Below are positions 13,341 to 21,748 of a stretch of DNA of 64,000 bases, one piece after another. Source of the DNA: Anaerotalea alkaliphila (lineage in GTDB: Bacteria > Bacillota > Clostridia > Lachnospirales > Vallitaleaceae). Position 1 is the stretch's first letter, and each line of letters begins with the position of its first letter. A model generated the notes under the pieces. That model did no database searches and was not told the DNA's origin. It saw only the letters and a program-made list of their open reading frames with translations. The translations under genes and the position numbers were made by a program. Location: NCBI RefSeq assembly GCF_010179735.1, contig NZ_JAAEEH010000003.1:62001-126000 (forward strand). Reading direction: 5' to 3'.

Positions 13341-14351
13341 GTGAACATCAAGGAAGTGGCAAGGCGGGCGGGGGTATCCATTTCCACGGTATCCCGGGTG
13401 ATCAATGGGACTGCGAACGTGCGTCCTGAAGTGAAGCAGCGGGTGGAAGCCGTCATCCAGGAGACCGGATACCGTCCCAATTCCCTTGCCAAAGAACTGC
13501 AGAGGAACAAGACGAACACCATCGGTGTGCTGCTTTCGGCGCCGGCCCTGGACCTGACCTCCCTGGGAAGCACCATCAACGCCATATCGGACGTGCTGAA
13601 AAAGAGCGGTTACAGCATCATGTTCGCAAACAGCAGGTTCGACCCGGAAGAGGAGCTGGATTTCTTCAAGCTGTTCCAGGAAAAAAGGGTGGACGGCATC
13701 CTGTATTTTGCGGTGGACTTCACCGAGGAGCACTACAAGCTGCTGAAGAACTACCCCATCCCCATCGTCATGATCGGGCAGGAGGATGCGGTGCTGGATT
13801 TCCCCTGCGTGGTCCACAACAACTACCATGCCGCCAAGCATGCCACGGAGTACCTGATCTCCCAGGGGCACCGCCGGATCGGTTTCATAGGGGCGCCATT
13901 GATGGACAGGGCGGCCGGAGCGGAGCGGAGACGGGGATATGAAGCCGCCATGCTCCTGAACCAGCTCCATCTGGAGCCGGAGGCCATGGCGGAGGGGGAT
14001 TTTTCCATCGAAAGCGGCGGCAAGGCCATGGAGTCCATCCTGGAGCGCTGCAGCGTACCGCCGACGGCACTGTTCGTGGCAACGGATTTCATGGCCATGG
14101 GAGCCATGCACCATCTGCTGGAGCGCGGGTTGCGGATTCCGGAGGACGTTTCCATCGTTGGTTTCGACGATGTGAACATGGCCCATGTCTACAATCCTCC
14201 GTTGACGACCATCCGGTCCGACAACCGGGAGGTGGGCACCCGGGCGGCGGACCTGCTGCTGGAAATACTCCACAAAAAGGAGCCGGAAGTCAAGAAATAT
14301 GTGGCAAATTACGAGCTCATGGTCCGGAAAAGCGTCAAAAAAATAATGTAA
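13341..14351 (+). CDS. LacI/GalR-family transcriptional regulator
   Basis: The 336-residue protein starts with the classic LacI helix-turn-helix and hinge (IKEVARRAGVSISTVSRVIN, then YRPNSLAKEL) and continues with a periplasmic-binding-like effector domain containing IGFIGAPLMDRAAGAERRRGY and VGFDDVNMAHVYNPPLTTI. The start is GTG, chosen for AAAGGAGG upstream and because the domain begins there. It is transcribed away from the amylosucrase-like gene, and a perfect palindrome covers that gene's start site, so repression released by a sugar is the likely mode (inference). The effector, perhaps sucrose or a derivative, cannot be read from sequence. Confidence 0.93.
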   Translation: MNIKEVARRAGVSISTVSRVINGTANVRPEVKQRVEAVIQETGYRPNSLAKELQRNKTNTIGVLLSAPALDLTSLGSTINAISDVLKKSGYSIMFANSRFDPEEELDFFKLFQEKRVDGILYFAVDFTEEHYKLLKNYPIPIVMIGQEDAVLDFPCVVHNNYHAAKHATEYLISQGHRRIGFIGAPLMDRAAGAERRRGYEAAMLLNQLHLEPEAMAEGDFSIESGGKAMESILERCSVPPTALFVATDFMAMGAMHHLLERGLRIPEDVSIVGFDDVNMAHVYNPPLTTIRSDNREVGTRAADLLLEILHKKEPEVKKYVANYELMVRKSVKKIM

Positions 14352-14380
14352 TTGAATGATTTCTGAAAATGGAGTACAAT
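14352..14380 (+). promoter_or_regulatory. Promoter of the oxidoreductase-peroxiredoxin-yjbQ operon
   Basis: TTGAAT at 14352-14357 and TACAAT at 14375-14380 are 17 bases apart, starting at the stop codon of the LacI-family gene. Confidence 0.65.
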
Positions 14381-14411
14381 AGATGCATCACGTAGACAGG
14401 GGGTTGATGGT

Positions 14412-15449
14412 ATGAGGAAAATCAGGACAGGAATCATCGGATTCGGTCAAATCAGCCGGATACTGCACGCGCCCATGGTTGCAAGCCATCCCGACTTCGA
14501 GCTGGCCGGAATCGTCCAGAGACACGGCAACGCCTGCCAAGAGGCATATCCCCAGGCGACCCACTACACGGACCACCTGGAAATGCTGAAGGACGAATCC
14601 ATCGAGCTGGTGGTCGTCGCATCCCCCAACCACCTGCATTACAGCATGGCCAAGGAAGCCTTGGAGCACGGTAAGCACGTGCTGGTGGAAAAACCCTTCG
14701 TCCTGCACAAGGCGGAAGGGGAGGAACTGATCCGACTTGCGGATGCCGTGGAACGGGAGATCTTCATCTTCCAGAACAGGCGGTTGGACGGGGACTTCCT
14801 TACGGTCAAGGACCTGATAGCAAAAAACACGCTGGGGGAGATCCAGCGTTTTGTCAGCACCTGGAATCTGGACAGGCCGGTGCTGCCGTTGGAACAGCAG
14901 TCAAGGCCCTGGAAGGAAGCCGAACTGGAGGGGAACGACCTCCTCTACGACCTGGGGCCCCACCTGCTGGACCAAGCCCTGCAGATCTTCGGACTTCCCC
15001 TGCATGTGGAGGGGAGGCTGGAGAAGGAAAGGCCCGGGACCAAGGTGGCGGACAGTTTCGCCATCCGGATGGATTACGACTCCCTGGTGGTGGAACTGGA
15101 GGCTTCCAGAGCGGCCAAGGAGCAGACGCCCAGGTTCCATGTGACCGGTGCGGAAGGGGTCTACGAGAAGTACGGATTTGAGGTGCAGGAGGCCCAGCTG
15201 TCTGCAGGCATGTCCACCGAAGAGGAGGATTACGGGGTGGAGCCAGAGGAAAGCTGGGGGATTGTGCGTTTCCGGGACGGAAGGGAAGAGAAGGTTCCCA
15301 CCCTGCCGGGAAATTACAGGCATTTCTATGACAATGTGGCGGATGTGCTCCTGTTCGAGGAGCAGCCGCTGGTCCAGCCGGCGGAAGCGCTGCTGCATCT
15401 GGAGTTGATCGAGCGGCTGGAAGAGGCCCATGGACCGGAGGGAAAATGA
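14412..15449 (+). CDS. Gfo/Idh/MocA-family oxidoreductase
   Basis: The 345-residue protein has an N-terminal Rossmann fold (TGIIGFGQISRILHAPMV) and the family motif GKHVLVEKPFVL, whose EKP lysine is catalytic, followed by a C-terminal alpha/beta substrate domain. Family members oxidise or reduce sugars, inositols and related polyols with NAD(P). It is the first gene of a three-gene operon with its own promoter and overlaps a possible early start of the next gene. The sugar-linked regulator and amylosucrase upstream make a carbohydrate substrate plausible, but the exact one is unknown. Confidence 0.88.
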   Translation: MRKIRTGIIGFGQISRILHAPMVASHPDFELAGIVQRHGNACQEAYPQATHYTDHLEMLKDESIELVVVASPNHLHYSMAKEALEHGKHVLVEKPFVLHKAEGEELIRLADAVEREIFIFQNRRLDGDFLTVKDLIAKNTLGEIQRFVSTWNLDRPVLPLEQQSRPWKEAELEGNDLLYDLGPHLLDQALQIFGLPLHVEGRLEKERPGTKVADSFAIRMDYDSLVVELEASRAAKEQTPRFHVTGAEGVYEKYGFEVQEAQLSAGMSTEEEDYGVEPEESWGIVRFRDGREEKVPTLPGNYRHFYDNVADVLLFEEQPLVQPAEALLHLELIERLEEAHGPEGK

Positions 15450-15463
15450 CGAGGAGGACCAGC

Positions 15464-15943
15464 ATGGACCAAGAGCTGAAACAGGGGGACAGGATGCCCG
15501 CATTCACATTGCCGGGTGCGGATGGGGGAGCGGTTTCGTCGGAAACGTTCCAGGGCAAGCCCATGATCGTCTATTTCTACCCCAAGGACAACACGCCCGG
15601 TTGCACCAAGGAAGCCTGCGGCTTCAGGGACCTATACCAGGATTTTGAAAATGCGGAGGCTGTGGTGGTGGGGATCAGCAAGGATTCCCCCCGATCCCAC
15701 CGGAACTTCCGGGAGAAGCACGACCTGCCGTTCCTGTTGCTGAGCGACGAAAGCGGAGAGGTGTGCGAGCGGTTTGGCGTCTGGAGGCTGAAAAAGAACT
15801 ATGGCAGGGAAAGCATGGGAATCGTCCGGTCCACCTTCCTTGTGGACGGGGACGGAATCATCGTCCGGGCATACAGGAACGTGAAGGTGGAAGGCCATGT
15901 GGAACAGGTGCTGGCGGACCTCAGGGCGATGAAGGAGGAATAG
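15464..15943 (+). CDS. bcp: Thioredoxin-dependent thiol peroxidase (Bcp/PrxQ-type peroxiredoxin)
   Basis: The 159-residue peroxiredoxin has the active-site segment FYPKDNTPGCTKEACGFRD. The first Cys is peroxidatic, and the second Cys five residues later is the resolving Cys typical of the Bcp/PrxQ class. It reduces hydroperoxides using thioredoxin. The start at 15464 was chosen because GAGGAGG lies six bases before it and the protein then begins like the family; an ATG at 15446 overlapping the previous stop is the alternative. It sits between an oxidoreductase and yjbQ in one operon. Confidence 0.93.
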   Translation: MDQELKQGDRMPAFTLPGADGGAVSSETFQGKPMIVYFYPKDNTPGCTKEACGFRDLYQDFENAEAVVVGISKDSPRSHRNFREKHDLPFLLLSDESGEVCERFGVWRLKKNYGRESMGIVRSTFLVDGDGIIVRAYRNVKVEGHVEQVLADLRAMKEE

Positions 15944-15949
15944 GCGGTT

Positions 15950-16366
15950 TTGAAGAGCTACAGGAAAGAACTTTGGTTTCAGACGGAGAGAAGGCGGCAG
16001 ATGGTGCGGATCACTTCCGACCTGGAGGACTGCATCCGGGAGAGCGGAATCAAGGAGGGGCTGCTCCTGTGCAACTCCATGCACATCACCAGCAGCGTGT
16101 TCATCAACGACAACGAATCCGGCCTGCACAGGGACCTGGAGCGCTGGATGGAGAGGCTGGCGCCCGAACATCCCCACAGCCAGTACGAGCACAACAGAGG
16201 GGAAGACAACGCCGACGCCCACCTGAAGCGGACCCTGGTGGGCAGGGAGGTCGTGGTGGCGGTGACGGAAGGGAAGATGGACCTGGGCCCCTGGGAAGAG
16301 GTCTTTTACGGCGAGTTCGACGGGAAAAGGCGCAAGAGGGTGCTCGTGAAACTGGTCGGCGAATAG
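15950..16366 (+). CDS. yjbQ: YjbQ/UPF0047-family protein
   Basis: The 138-residue protein shows the complete YjbQ pattern: an N-terminal strand, [16 protein letters not shown], then [20 protein letters not shown], with the conserved histidines and Asp expected to bind a metal, and a C-terminal beta strand [20 protein letters not shown]. Some homologues show thiamine-phosphate synthase side activity, but the true role of the family is unsettled. The start is TTG at 15950, supported by AGGAGG in the tail of the preceding gene. It is the last gene of the operon, followed by a terminator. Confidence 0.9.
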   Translation: MKSYRKELWFQTERRRQMVRITSDLEDCIRESGIKEGLLLCNSMHITSSVFINDNESGLHRDLERWMERLAPEHPHSQYEHNRGEDNADAHLKRTLVGREVVVAVTEGKMDLGPWEEVFYGEFDGKRRKRVLVKLVGE

Positions 16367-16370
16367 GATT

Positions 16371-16407
16371 GCGGGGCTTGGAGGCGGTGCTTCCAGGCCC
16401 CGCTTTT
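16371..16407 (+). terminator. Intrinsic terminator after yjbQ
   Basis: GCGGGGCTTGGAGG (16371-16384) pairs with CTTCCAGGCCCCGC (16390-16403) with two G-U pairs, followed by TTTT. Confidence 0.9.
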
Positions 16408-16534
16408 CCGGTATTGCAGGAAAATTGCTTCGCAACCGCGGCGGAGCCGCTTTTCCCGTTGTTGTGGATTTGGCGCCCCGATGGGGGTATAATCAAGGTA
16501 TGGAAAACAATATGGAAAATCGGGAGGTATGCGT

Positions 16535-16810
16535 ATGTTCAAAATGCCGGTGGAAGAGTTCAAGGCGGAGATTGCGGTGGAAATGAGCGGATATGAGGAC
16601 ATCACCCAGGCGTTGGCCCAGGATTGGCTGAACAGGCTGGAGGCCTATATCGCGGAGAAGAGGGACGGGAAGGGCAAGATCGTGGAGGAGGATGGCGAGC
16701 GGATGGTGGTCCTGGAGGACGAATCCGAACTCTTCGGCATTGTGGACAAGTATCTCCTGGCCATCGAGGATGGGGCGCTGGAGGAGTATTGGCAGGGATG
16801 GGAGCTGTAG
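16535..16810 (+). CDS. Small acidic protein of unknown function upstream of addB
   Basis: The 91-residue protein is not recognised. It is strongly acidic, mostly helical in pattern, and ends in a conserved-looking DKYLLAIEDGALEEYWQGWEL. GGGAGG at 16522-16527 favours the ATG at 16535 over the one at 16529, and a TATAAT box lies at 16488-16493 with only a weak -35. Its stop codon is one base before the addB start, so the two genes are translationally linked. A role connected with AddB or DNA repair is possible but unsupported by any motif. Confidence 0.7.
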   Translation: MFKMPVEEFKAEIAVEMSGYEDITQALAQDWLNRLEAYIAEKRDGKGKIVEEDGERMVVLEDESELFGIVDKYLLAIEDGALEEYWQGWEL

Positions 16811-16811
16811 C

Positions 16812-19800
16812 ATGTCATTTCAATGGATTGTAGGCAGAGCGGGATCCGGCAAGACCCGCAGGATGTACGGGGAAGTGGTCCGCAAGTCCCTGGAGGCCGC
16901 AGACAGGACATTCCTTGTCCTGGTGCCGGAGCAGTTCACCCTGGAAACCCAGAAGGAGCTGGTGGCGCTGCACCCGTCCAAGGGGTTGCTCAACATCGAA
17001 GTCCTGAGCTTCCAGCGGCTGGCCTTCCGCCTCTATGACGGCCTGGGGACGGGAGAAAGGAAAATCCTGCAGGAGACCGGGAAAGGCATGGTCATCCGGA
17101 GGCTCCTGGGGGAGGAGGGGTATCTGCAGCTCCCTTCCCTGGTGGAAAAGAGGGGCTACCTGGACAAGATGTGCGACCTGCTGGACGAGTTCCAGCAGTA
17201 TGGAGTCGCCCCCCAGGACTTGGAAGCCGTCCTGGAGGAAGGGGTGGACAAAGTGCTGGGGGACAAGCTGCGGGACGCGGGACGGCTGTATGCACGGTAC
17301 AGGTCCTACATGGAGGAGCACTACCTGACCCTGGAAAGCATCCTGGACCTGTTGCCGGAGGCGGTGGAGAAGGCCGACTGGATGGAAAAAGCGGAAATAC
17401 ACCTGGATGGATTCCATGGATTCAACCCCAGCCAGACCAAGGTGCTGGAAGCGGCCCTGCGCAAGGTTTCCCATGCGTCCATATCCCTCCTGGTCGACCC
17501 GGAACTGGTGGAAGGGCGAGGGGAACCGGAAGACGGAAGCGGGGAACTCTTCCAGGAGAGCCTGGAAACATGGCGCAGCGTGGAGGCGTTGCTCCATACC
17601 CTGGGGGTGGACCGGCTGCCCACCATCAGGCTGGAGGTGGAGGAGGGGAAGCGGTTCCGGAGCAAGGCGTTGGTCCATCTGGAAAAGAACCTGTTCCGCT
17701 ACCCGTATGCGAAGTTTGCGGGAAAGCCTGCAGGCATCCATCTGGGGTATGGAGCCCACATGCGGATGGAAGTGCGGGCCATGGCGGACACCCTCAGCAG
17801 GCTTCTGCAGGAGAAGGGGCTCCGCTACCGGGATGTGGCGGTGCTGTGCACCGACCTGGAGGGATACAAGCCGGTCATCCGGCGCACGTTCGAACAATAT
17901 GGGATAGCCGTGTTCATGGACCAGAAGAGCAGGGTGCTGGAGCATCCTTTTTTCCGGTTCCTTTTTTCATCGCTGGACGTGGTGATCCGGGACTTCCGCT
18001 ATGAGGATGTGTTCGCGGCGGTGAAGACCGGGTATCTGCCTCTGGACCAGGCGGCGGGAGACCGGCTGGAGAACTATGCCCTTGCCTGGGGGATCAAGGG
18101 AAGGAGGAAGTGGTCCGTCCCCTTCCACAAACCGGTGCCCTATGAAGGCCCCGGGGAGGACCTGGCCCTGGAGCGCCTGGAAGGGAGCCGGGCACAACTG
18201 TGGGAAGCCTACCGGAGCCTGGGGGAATCCCTGGCGGGTTCCAGGAAGGTCCGGGGGAAGGCGGAAGCCCTCTTCCGTTGGATGGCTTGGCTGGGTCTGG
18301 AGGAACGTCTGGGGGAGGAGGCCCGGGATCTGGAAGCCAAGGGAAGGTTGGAGGAGGCCCTGTTCTACAAAAGGATCTGGCCCGCCGCCCTGGAGCTTCT
18401 GGACCAGATGGTTGAAATCCTGGGAGGGGAAGGCGTCGGAAACCAAGGCTTTGCGGACCTGCTGGAGGCGGGAGCCTCCCGGGTAGAGCTGGGGTTGATT
18501 CCACCGGGCCTGGACCAGGTGGTGGTGGGGGACCTTGAGCGGACCAGGATCAAGGAAGTGAAGGTCCTCTTCGTGCTGGGGCTGAACGAGGGAAAGGTAC
18601 CCAAAGGAGACCGTCCCCCAGGCTATCTGACAGACCAGGAGAAGGCCGTGCTCAAGGGCCGGGATGTGGTGCTGGCACCCGACCGGAAGCAAATGCTGAT
18701 CCGCGACCAGCTGAACATCTATGGAGGGTTCTGCAGGGCCGGGGAACGGCTGTACGCAAGCTTCGCCCAGGCCGACCTGGAAGGGAAGGCCCTGCGCCCT
18801 GCGCCCCTGGCCAACAACCTGCGCAAGATGTTCCCCCAGGCCAGGGTCACCGATTTCGCAAAGGCCTATGAGGGACGCTTTGTGGTGAACAGGCCCCTTC
18901 CAACCATGATGCACTGGCTCTCCATGCTCAGGGACAACCGCAGCGGAAGCTTCGCAACCCAGGCCAAAGCATTCCATGCCTGGATGTCCGGACAGGAGGC
19001 CTATGCCCCCCTAATGGAGAAGGCGCTCCAGGGCATGGCCCATGAGAACAGGGAAGCGCCTCTGGATGGGCGGATTTCCGGGCTGCTCTATGGTCCCGCG
19101 CTGGTGAACAGCGTGTCCAGGCTGGAGCAGTTCGCCGGCTGCCCCTTTTCCCATTTCGTCAAGTATGGCCTCCAGGCAAGGGAACGTTCCCTCTATGGTG
19201 TGGCTCCTCCAGACATGGGGAACCTTTTCCACAAGGCATTGGAGATCCTGGTCCGGGAACTGATGGAGGAAGGAAGGGACCTCTGTGGCTTGGATCCCGA
19301 ACAGAGGGACCTGCGGGTGGAGGAGGCCGTCAGGAAAGCCTTGGATGCAGAGGTGCGGGATGTTTTCAGAAGCACCTTCCGGACCGGATACCTGGTCAAA
19401 AGGCTGACCAGAATCCTGAAAAAATCCGTCTGGGCCATGCAGGTCCAATTGGGGAAGGGGGATTTCAGGCCCTACAAGGCGGAGTACCGGTTCGGCGGCG
19501 GAAAGGACCTGCCCCCCAGCCTCCAGGTCCCGCTGTCGAACCGGACCGTCATGCGGCTGCAGGGAATCGTGGACCGGGTGGACATCTCCCAGGAAGGGGA
19601 CCGCTGCTGGCTGAGCGTAGTGGACTACAAGTCGGGCTCCCGGGATTTGGACCTGACGGCCCTCTACCATGGACTGCAGCTCCAGCTCTTCGTATACCTG
19701 CGGGCGCTGCTGGAAATCGAGTCCCTGGAGCGGACGCAGGAAGTCCTGCCCGCCGGAGTCTGGTATTGCCAAATCCAGGATCCCATGCTGAAAATGGAGG

Positions 19801-20228
19801 GGGAGCCTACGGAAGAGACCCTACGGCAGGAAACGGAAAAGGCCTTCAAGCTGAAAGGACTTGTTCTGGAAGAGGAGGAGGTCTACAGGCGGTATGAAAG
19901 GGACATGGGCAGCCGTTCCACCGTCATCCCCGTCTCCTTGAACAAGGATGGGAGGGTCTCCGCCGCCGCCTCCACAGCGACCCTGGAGGAGTTCGCCGCC
20001 ATCCTGGAGTATGTGGGTGGGAAGGTGAAGGAACTGGGGGACGGCATCGTGGAAGGGAACATCGCCATCGTTCCCTACAAATACCAGGAGAGGAAGGCCT
20101 GCGACTACTGCGCCTATGCGGGCATCTGCCAGTTTGATGAGGGTTTGAGGGAAAATGCCTATAAATTGATCAAGAAAAGTGAAAAAGAACAGGTGATGTT
20201 GGACATGAAAAACAAAAATGAACAGTAA
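16812..20228 (+). CDS. addB: ATP-dependent helicase/nuclease subunit B (AddB)
   Basis: At 1138 residues this matches AddB. It has a Walker A-like IVGRAGSGKT at the N-terminus, degenerate helicase motifs, and a C-terminal RecB-type nuclease domain with VDYKSGS as the catalytic core. The iron-sulfur staple is formed by one Cys in FAGCPFSHFVKYGL and three in ACDYCAYAGICQF, as in Firmicute AddB. With AddA it processes double-strand ends for recombination until a Chi-like site. The start at 16812 gives the family N-terminus MSFQWIVGRAGSGKT. Unusually, addA is not next to it but about 16 kb downstream on the same strand. Confidence 0.95.
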   Translation: MSFQWIVGRAGSGKTRRMYGEVVRKSLEAADRTFLVLVPEQFTLETQKELVALHPSKGLLNIEVLSFQRLAFRLYDGLGTGERKILQETGKGMVIRRLLGEEGYLQLPSLVEKRGYLDKMCDLLDEFQQYGVAPQDLEAVLEEGVDKVLGDKLRDAGRLYARYRSYMEEHYLTLESILDLLPEAVEKADWMEKAEIHLDGFHGFNPSQTKVLEAALRKVSHASISLLVDPELVEGRGEPEDGSGELFQESLETWRSVEALLHTLGVDRLPTIRLEVEEGKRFRSKALVHLEKNLFRYPYAKFAGKPAGIHLGYGAHMRMEVRAMADTLSRLLQEKGLRYRDVAVLCTDLEGYKPVIRRTFEQYGIAVFMDQKSRVLEHPFFRFLFSSLDVVIRDFRYEDVFAAVKTGYLPLDQAAGDRLENYALAWGIKGRRKWSVPFHKPVPYEGPGEDLALERLEGSRAQLWEAYRSLGESLAGSRKVRGKAEALFRWMAWLGLEERLGEEARDLEAKGRLEEALFYKRIWPAALELLDQMVEILGGEGVGNQGFADLLEAGASRVELGLIPPGLDQVVVGDLERTRIKEVKVLFVLGLNEGKVPKGDRPPGYLTDQEKAVLKGRDVVLAPDRKQMLIRDQLNIYGGFCRAGERLYASFAQADLEGKALRPAPLANNLRKMFPQARVTDFAKAYEGRFVVNRPLPTMMHWLSMLRDNRSGSFATQAKAFHAWMSGQEAYAPLMEKALQGMAHENREAPLDGRISGLLYGPALVNSVSRLEQFAGCPFSHFVKYGLQARERSLYGVAPPDMGNLFHKALEILVRELMEEGRDLCGLDPEQRDLRVEEAVRKALDAEVRDVFRSTFRTGYLVKRLTRILKKSVWAMQVQLGKGDFRPYKAEYRFGGGKDLPPSLQVPLSNRTVMRLQGIVDRVDISQEGDRCWLSVVDYKSGSRDLDLTALYHGLQLQLFVYLRALLEIESLERTQEVLPAGVWYCQIQDPMLKMEGEPTEETLRQETEKAFKLKGLVLEEEEVYRRYERDMGSRSTVIPVSLNKDGRVSAAASTATLEEFAAILEYVGGKVKELGDGIVEGNIAIVPYKYQERKACDYCAYAGICQFDEGLRENAYKLIKKSEKEQVMLDMKNKNEQ

Positions 20229-20253
20229 GTTATCATAGATATTGCCAAAAATG

Positions 20254-20282
20254 TAGACAGTTTCCATCTGATGTGCTAAATT
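20254..20282 (+). promoter_or_regulatory. Candidate promoter of the V-type ATPase operon
   Basis: TAGACA at 20254-20259 and TAAATT at 20277-20282 are 17 bases apart in the only sizeable gap before the operon. CTGATGT/ACATCAG (20268-20274/20287-20293) is an inverted repeat across the -10 region. Confidence 0.45.
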
Positions 20283-20349
20283 AAGAACATCAGGTCCAAA
20301 TGGACCAGGGAACGTGGAGCGCAGAATCCATAGGGAAAGGAGACGGAGG

Positions 20350-20661
20350 ATGGAAGAGATCATCAAGAAGATCATCGACATCGAATACCAGGCCCAGGCG
20401 GTCCTGGACGAGGCGAAGGAATTGAAGGAGCAGACCGACAAGGAACTGCAGGAAAAGCTCAAGGCCCTGAAGCTGAAGTCCGGAATGGACGCTAAACTGG
20501 AGATCGAACGCTACCGCCAGCAAGAGTTGAAGGAATTCCAGCGGTTCGAGGAGCGGGAAGCGGAAAAGACCCAGAAAATCCTGCGGGCCATGGAAGACCG
20601 GCGCAGGGAAATGGCCGATAAATGGAAAGAAGAACTGGTGGAATCAGTCCTTAAGAGGTGA
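20350..20661 (+). CDS. ntpF: V/A-type ATPase peripheral stalk subunit (H/G type)
   Basis: The 103-residue protein is almost entirely charged coiled coil (runs such as DEAKELKEQTDKELQEKLKA), like the G/H subunit that pairs with subunit E to form the peripheral stalk. Its identification rests on this pattern and on its place as first gene of the V-type ATPase operon, four bases before subunit C. The start at 20350 follows AAAGGAG; an ATG at 20314 would add a basic, unsupported extension. Confidence 0.8.
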   Translation: MEEIIKKIIDIEYQAQAVLDEAKELKEQTDKELQEKLKALKLKSGMDAKLEIERYRQQELKEFQRFEEREAEKTQKILRAMEDRRREMADKWKEELVESVLKR

Positions 20662-20665
20662 CGCT

Positions 20666-21721
20666 ATGCTGGATATGTTTCGATACAGCCATCTGAGCAC
20701 CAAAGTCCGGGCCATGCGGGGAAAGATGCTGACCAGGGAGGATTTCCAGCAGCTCCTGCAGAAGAGGAACGTGCGGGATGTTGCCCTCTACCTGAAGCAC
20801 AACACCTATTATGCGGATGCGCTGGCAACCGTGAATGAAGACGACGTGCACCGGGGGTATCTGGAAATCCTCTTCTACCGGTCCCTGATCGGGGATGCGC
20901 TGAAGATCGCCCGCTACCTGAAGGGCGGGGAGCAGGCCGTCTACCGGATGGTGTACCGGAAACAGGAGATCGAGGACTTGAAGAAGATGCTCCGGATCCT
21001 TGCCACAGGCAACAACCTGACGGAAATCGACCGGAAGATCCTCTTCATCAGCAAATACAGCAAAATCGACTTCAACAAGACTTTGAAGGCGAACGATGTC
21101 CGGGAACTGGTGGATTCGCTCCACGGAACCCGTTTCTATCCCATCCTGAATCCGTTGGTCCGGGAGGACGGCGGCATCGACCTGTTCGCGGCGGAAATGG
21201 CCCTGGACGGCTATTACTACGACCGGACCTTCGAGCAGGTCCGGTCCTACCCGAACGGAAGCGGGCGGGAGATGATCGAGGAGATGCTGGGCCAGGAGGT
21301 GGACTTCAAGAACGTGCTGATGATCTACCGGGGGAAAAGGTACTACAAGGTCGGCAGGGAAGTTCTCCAGCTGTATCTGATCCCCTACCATTACGCCTTG
21401 AAAAAGGAGGATTTCGACAAGATGATCGATGCGGATTCTGCCGAAGAGGTGGTGCGCATCGTCTCCAGGAAGCACCGGATGATGAAAATCGTTGATTTCA
21501 CCGAAAGCGAATGGGAGCGGCAGTACAACCAGAAGACGACGAAAGACATGTCCAGAAGGATGCGGGAAACACCCTTTTCCTTCGCACCGGTGCTTGCGTA
21601 TCTCTTCCTGAAGGAAATGGAAATCGTGAACATCACGACCGTGGTGGAAGGCATCCGGTACCAGGTGGACCCCAAGGAGATCAAATCCATGCTGATCGGA
21701 AATTTCGGCGGGGAGGCATAG
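20666..21721 (+). CDS. ntpC: V-type ATPase subunit C
   Basis: The 351-residue protein resembles the d/C subunit of V/A-type ATPases, a funnel-shaped protein coupling the membrane rotor ring to the central stalk. The N-terminal YSHLSTKVRAMRGKMLTREDF and the helical repeats with VALYLKHNTYYADAL and RYLKGGEQAVYRMVYRKQEIEDLKKMLR are typical of the family. It lacks membrane segments, as expected. It lies between the stalk subunit and subunit I, the usual bacterial V-type order. Confidence 0.93.
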   Translation: MLDMFRYSHLSTKVRAMRGKMLTREDFQQLLQKRNVRDVALYLKHNTYYADALATVNEDDVHRGYLEILFYRSLIGDALKIARYLKGGEQAVYRMVYRKQEIEDLKKMLRILATGNNLTEIDRKILFISKYSKIDFNKTLKANDVRELVDSLHGTRFYPILNPLVREDGGIDLFAAEMALDGYYYDRTFEQVRSYPNGSGREMIEEMLGQEVDFKNVLMIYRGKRYYKVGREVLQLYLIPYHYALKKEDFDKMIDADSAEEVVRIVSRKHRMMKIVDFTESEWERQYNQKTTKDMSRRMRETPFSFAPVLAYLFLKEMEIVNITTVVEGIRYQVDPKEIKSMLIGNFGGEA

Positions 21722-21748
21722 GGAGGACCATGGAAAGGAGGTAATCGC

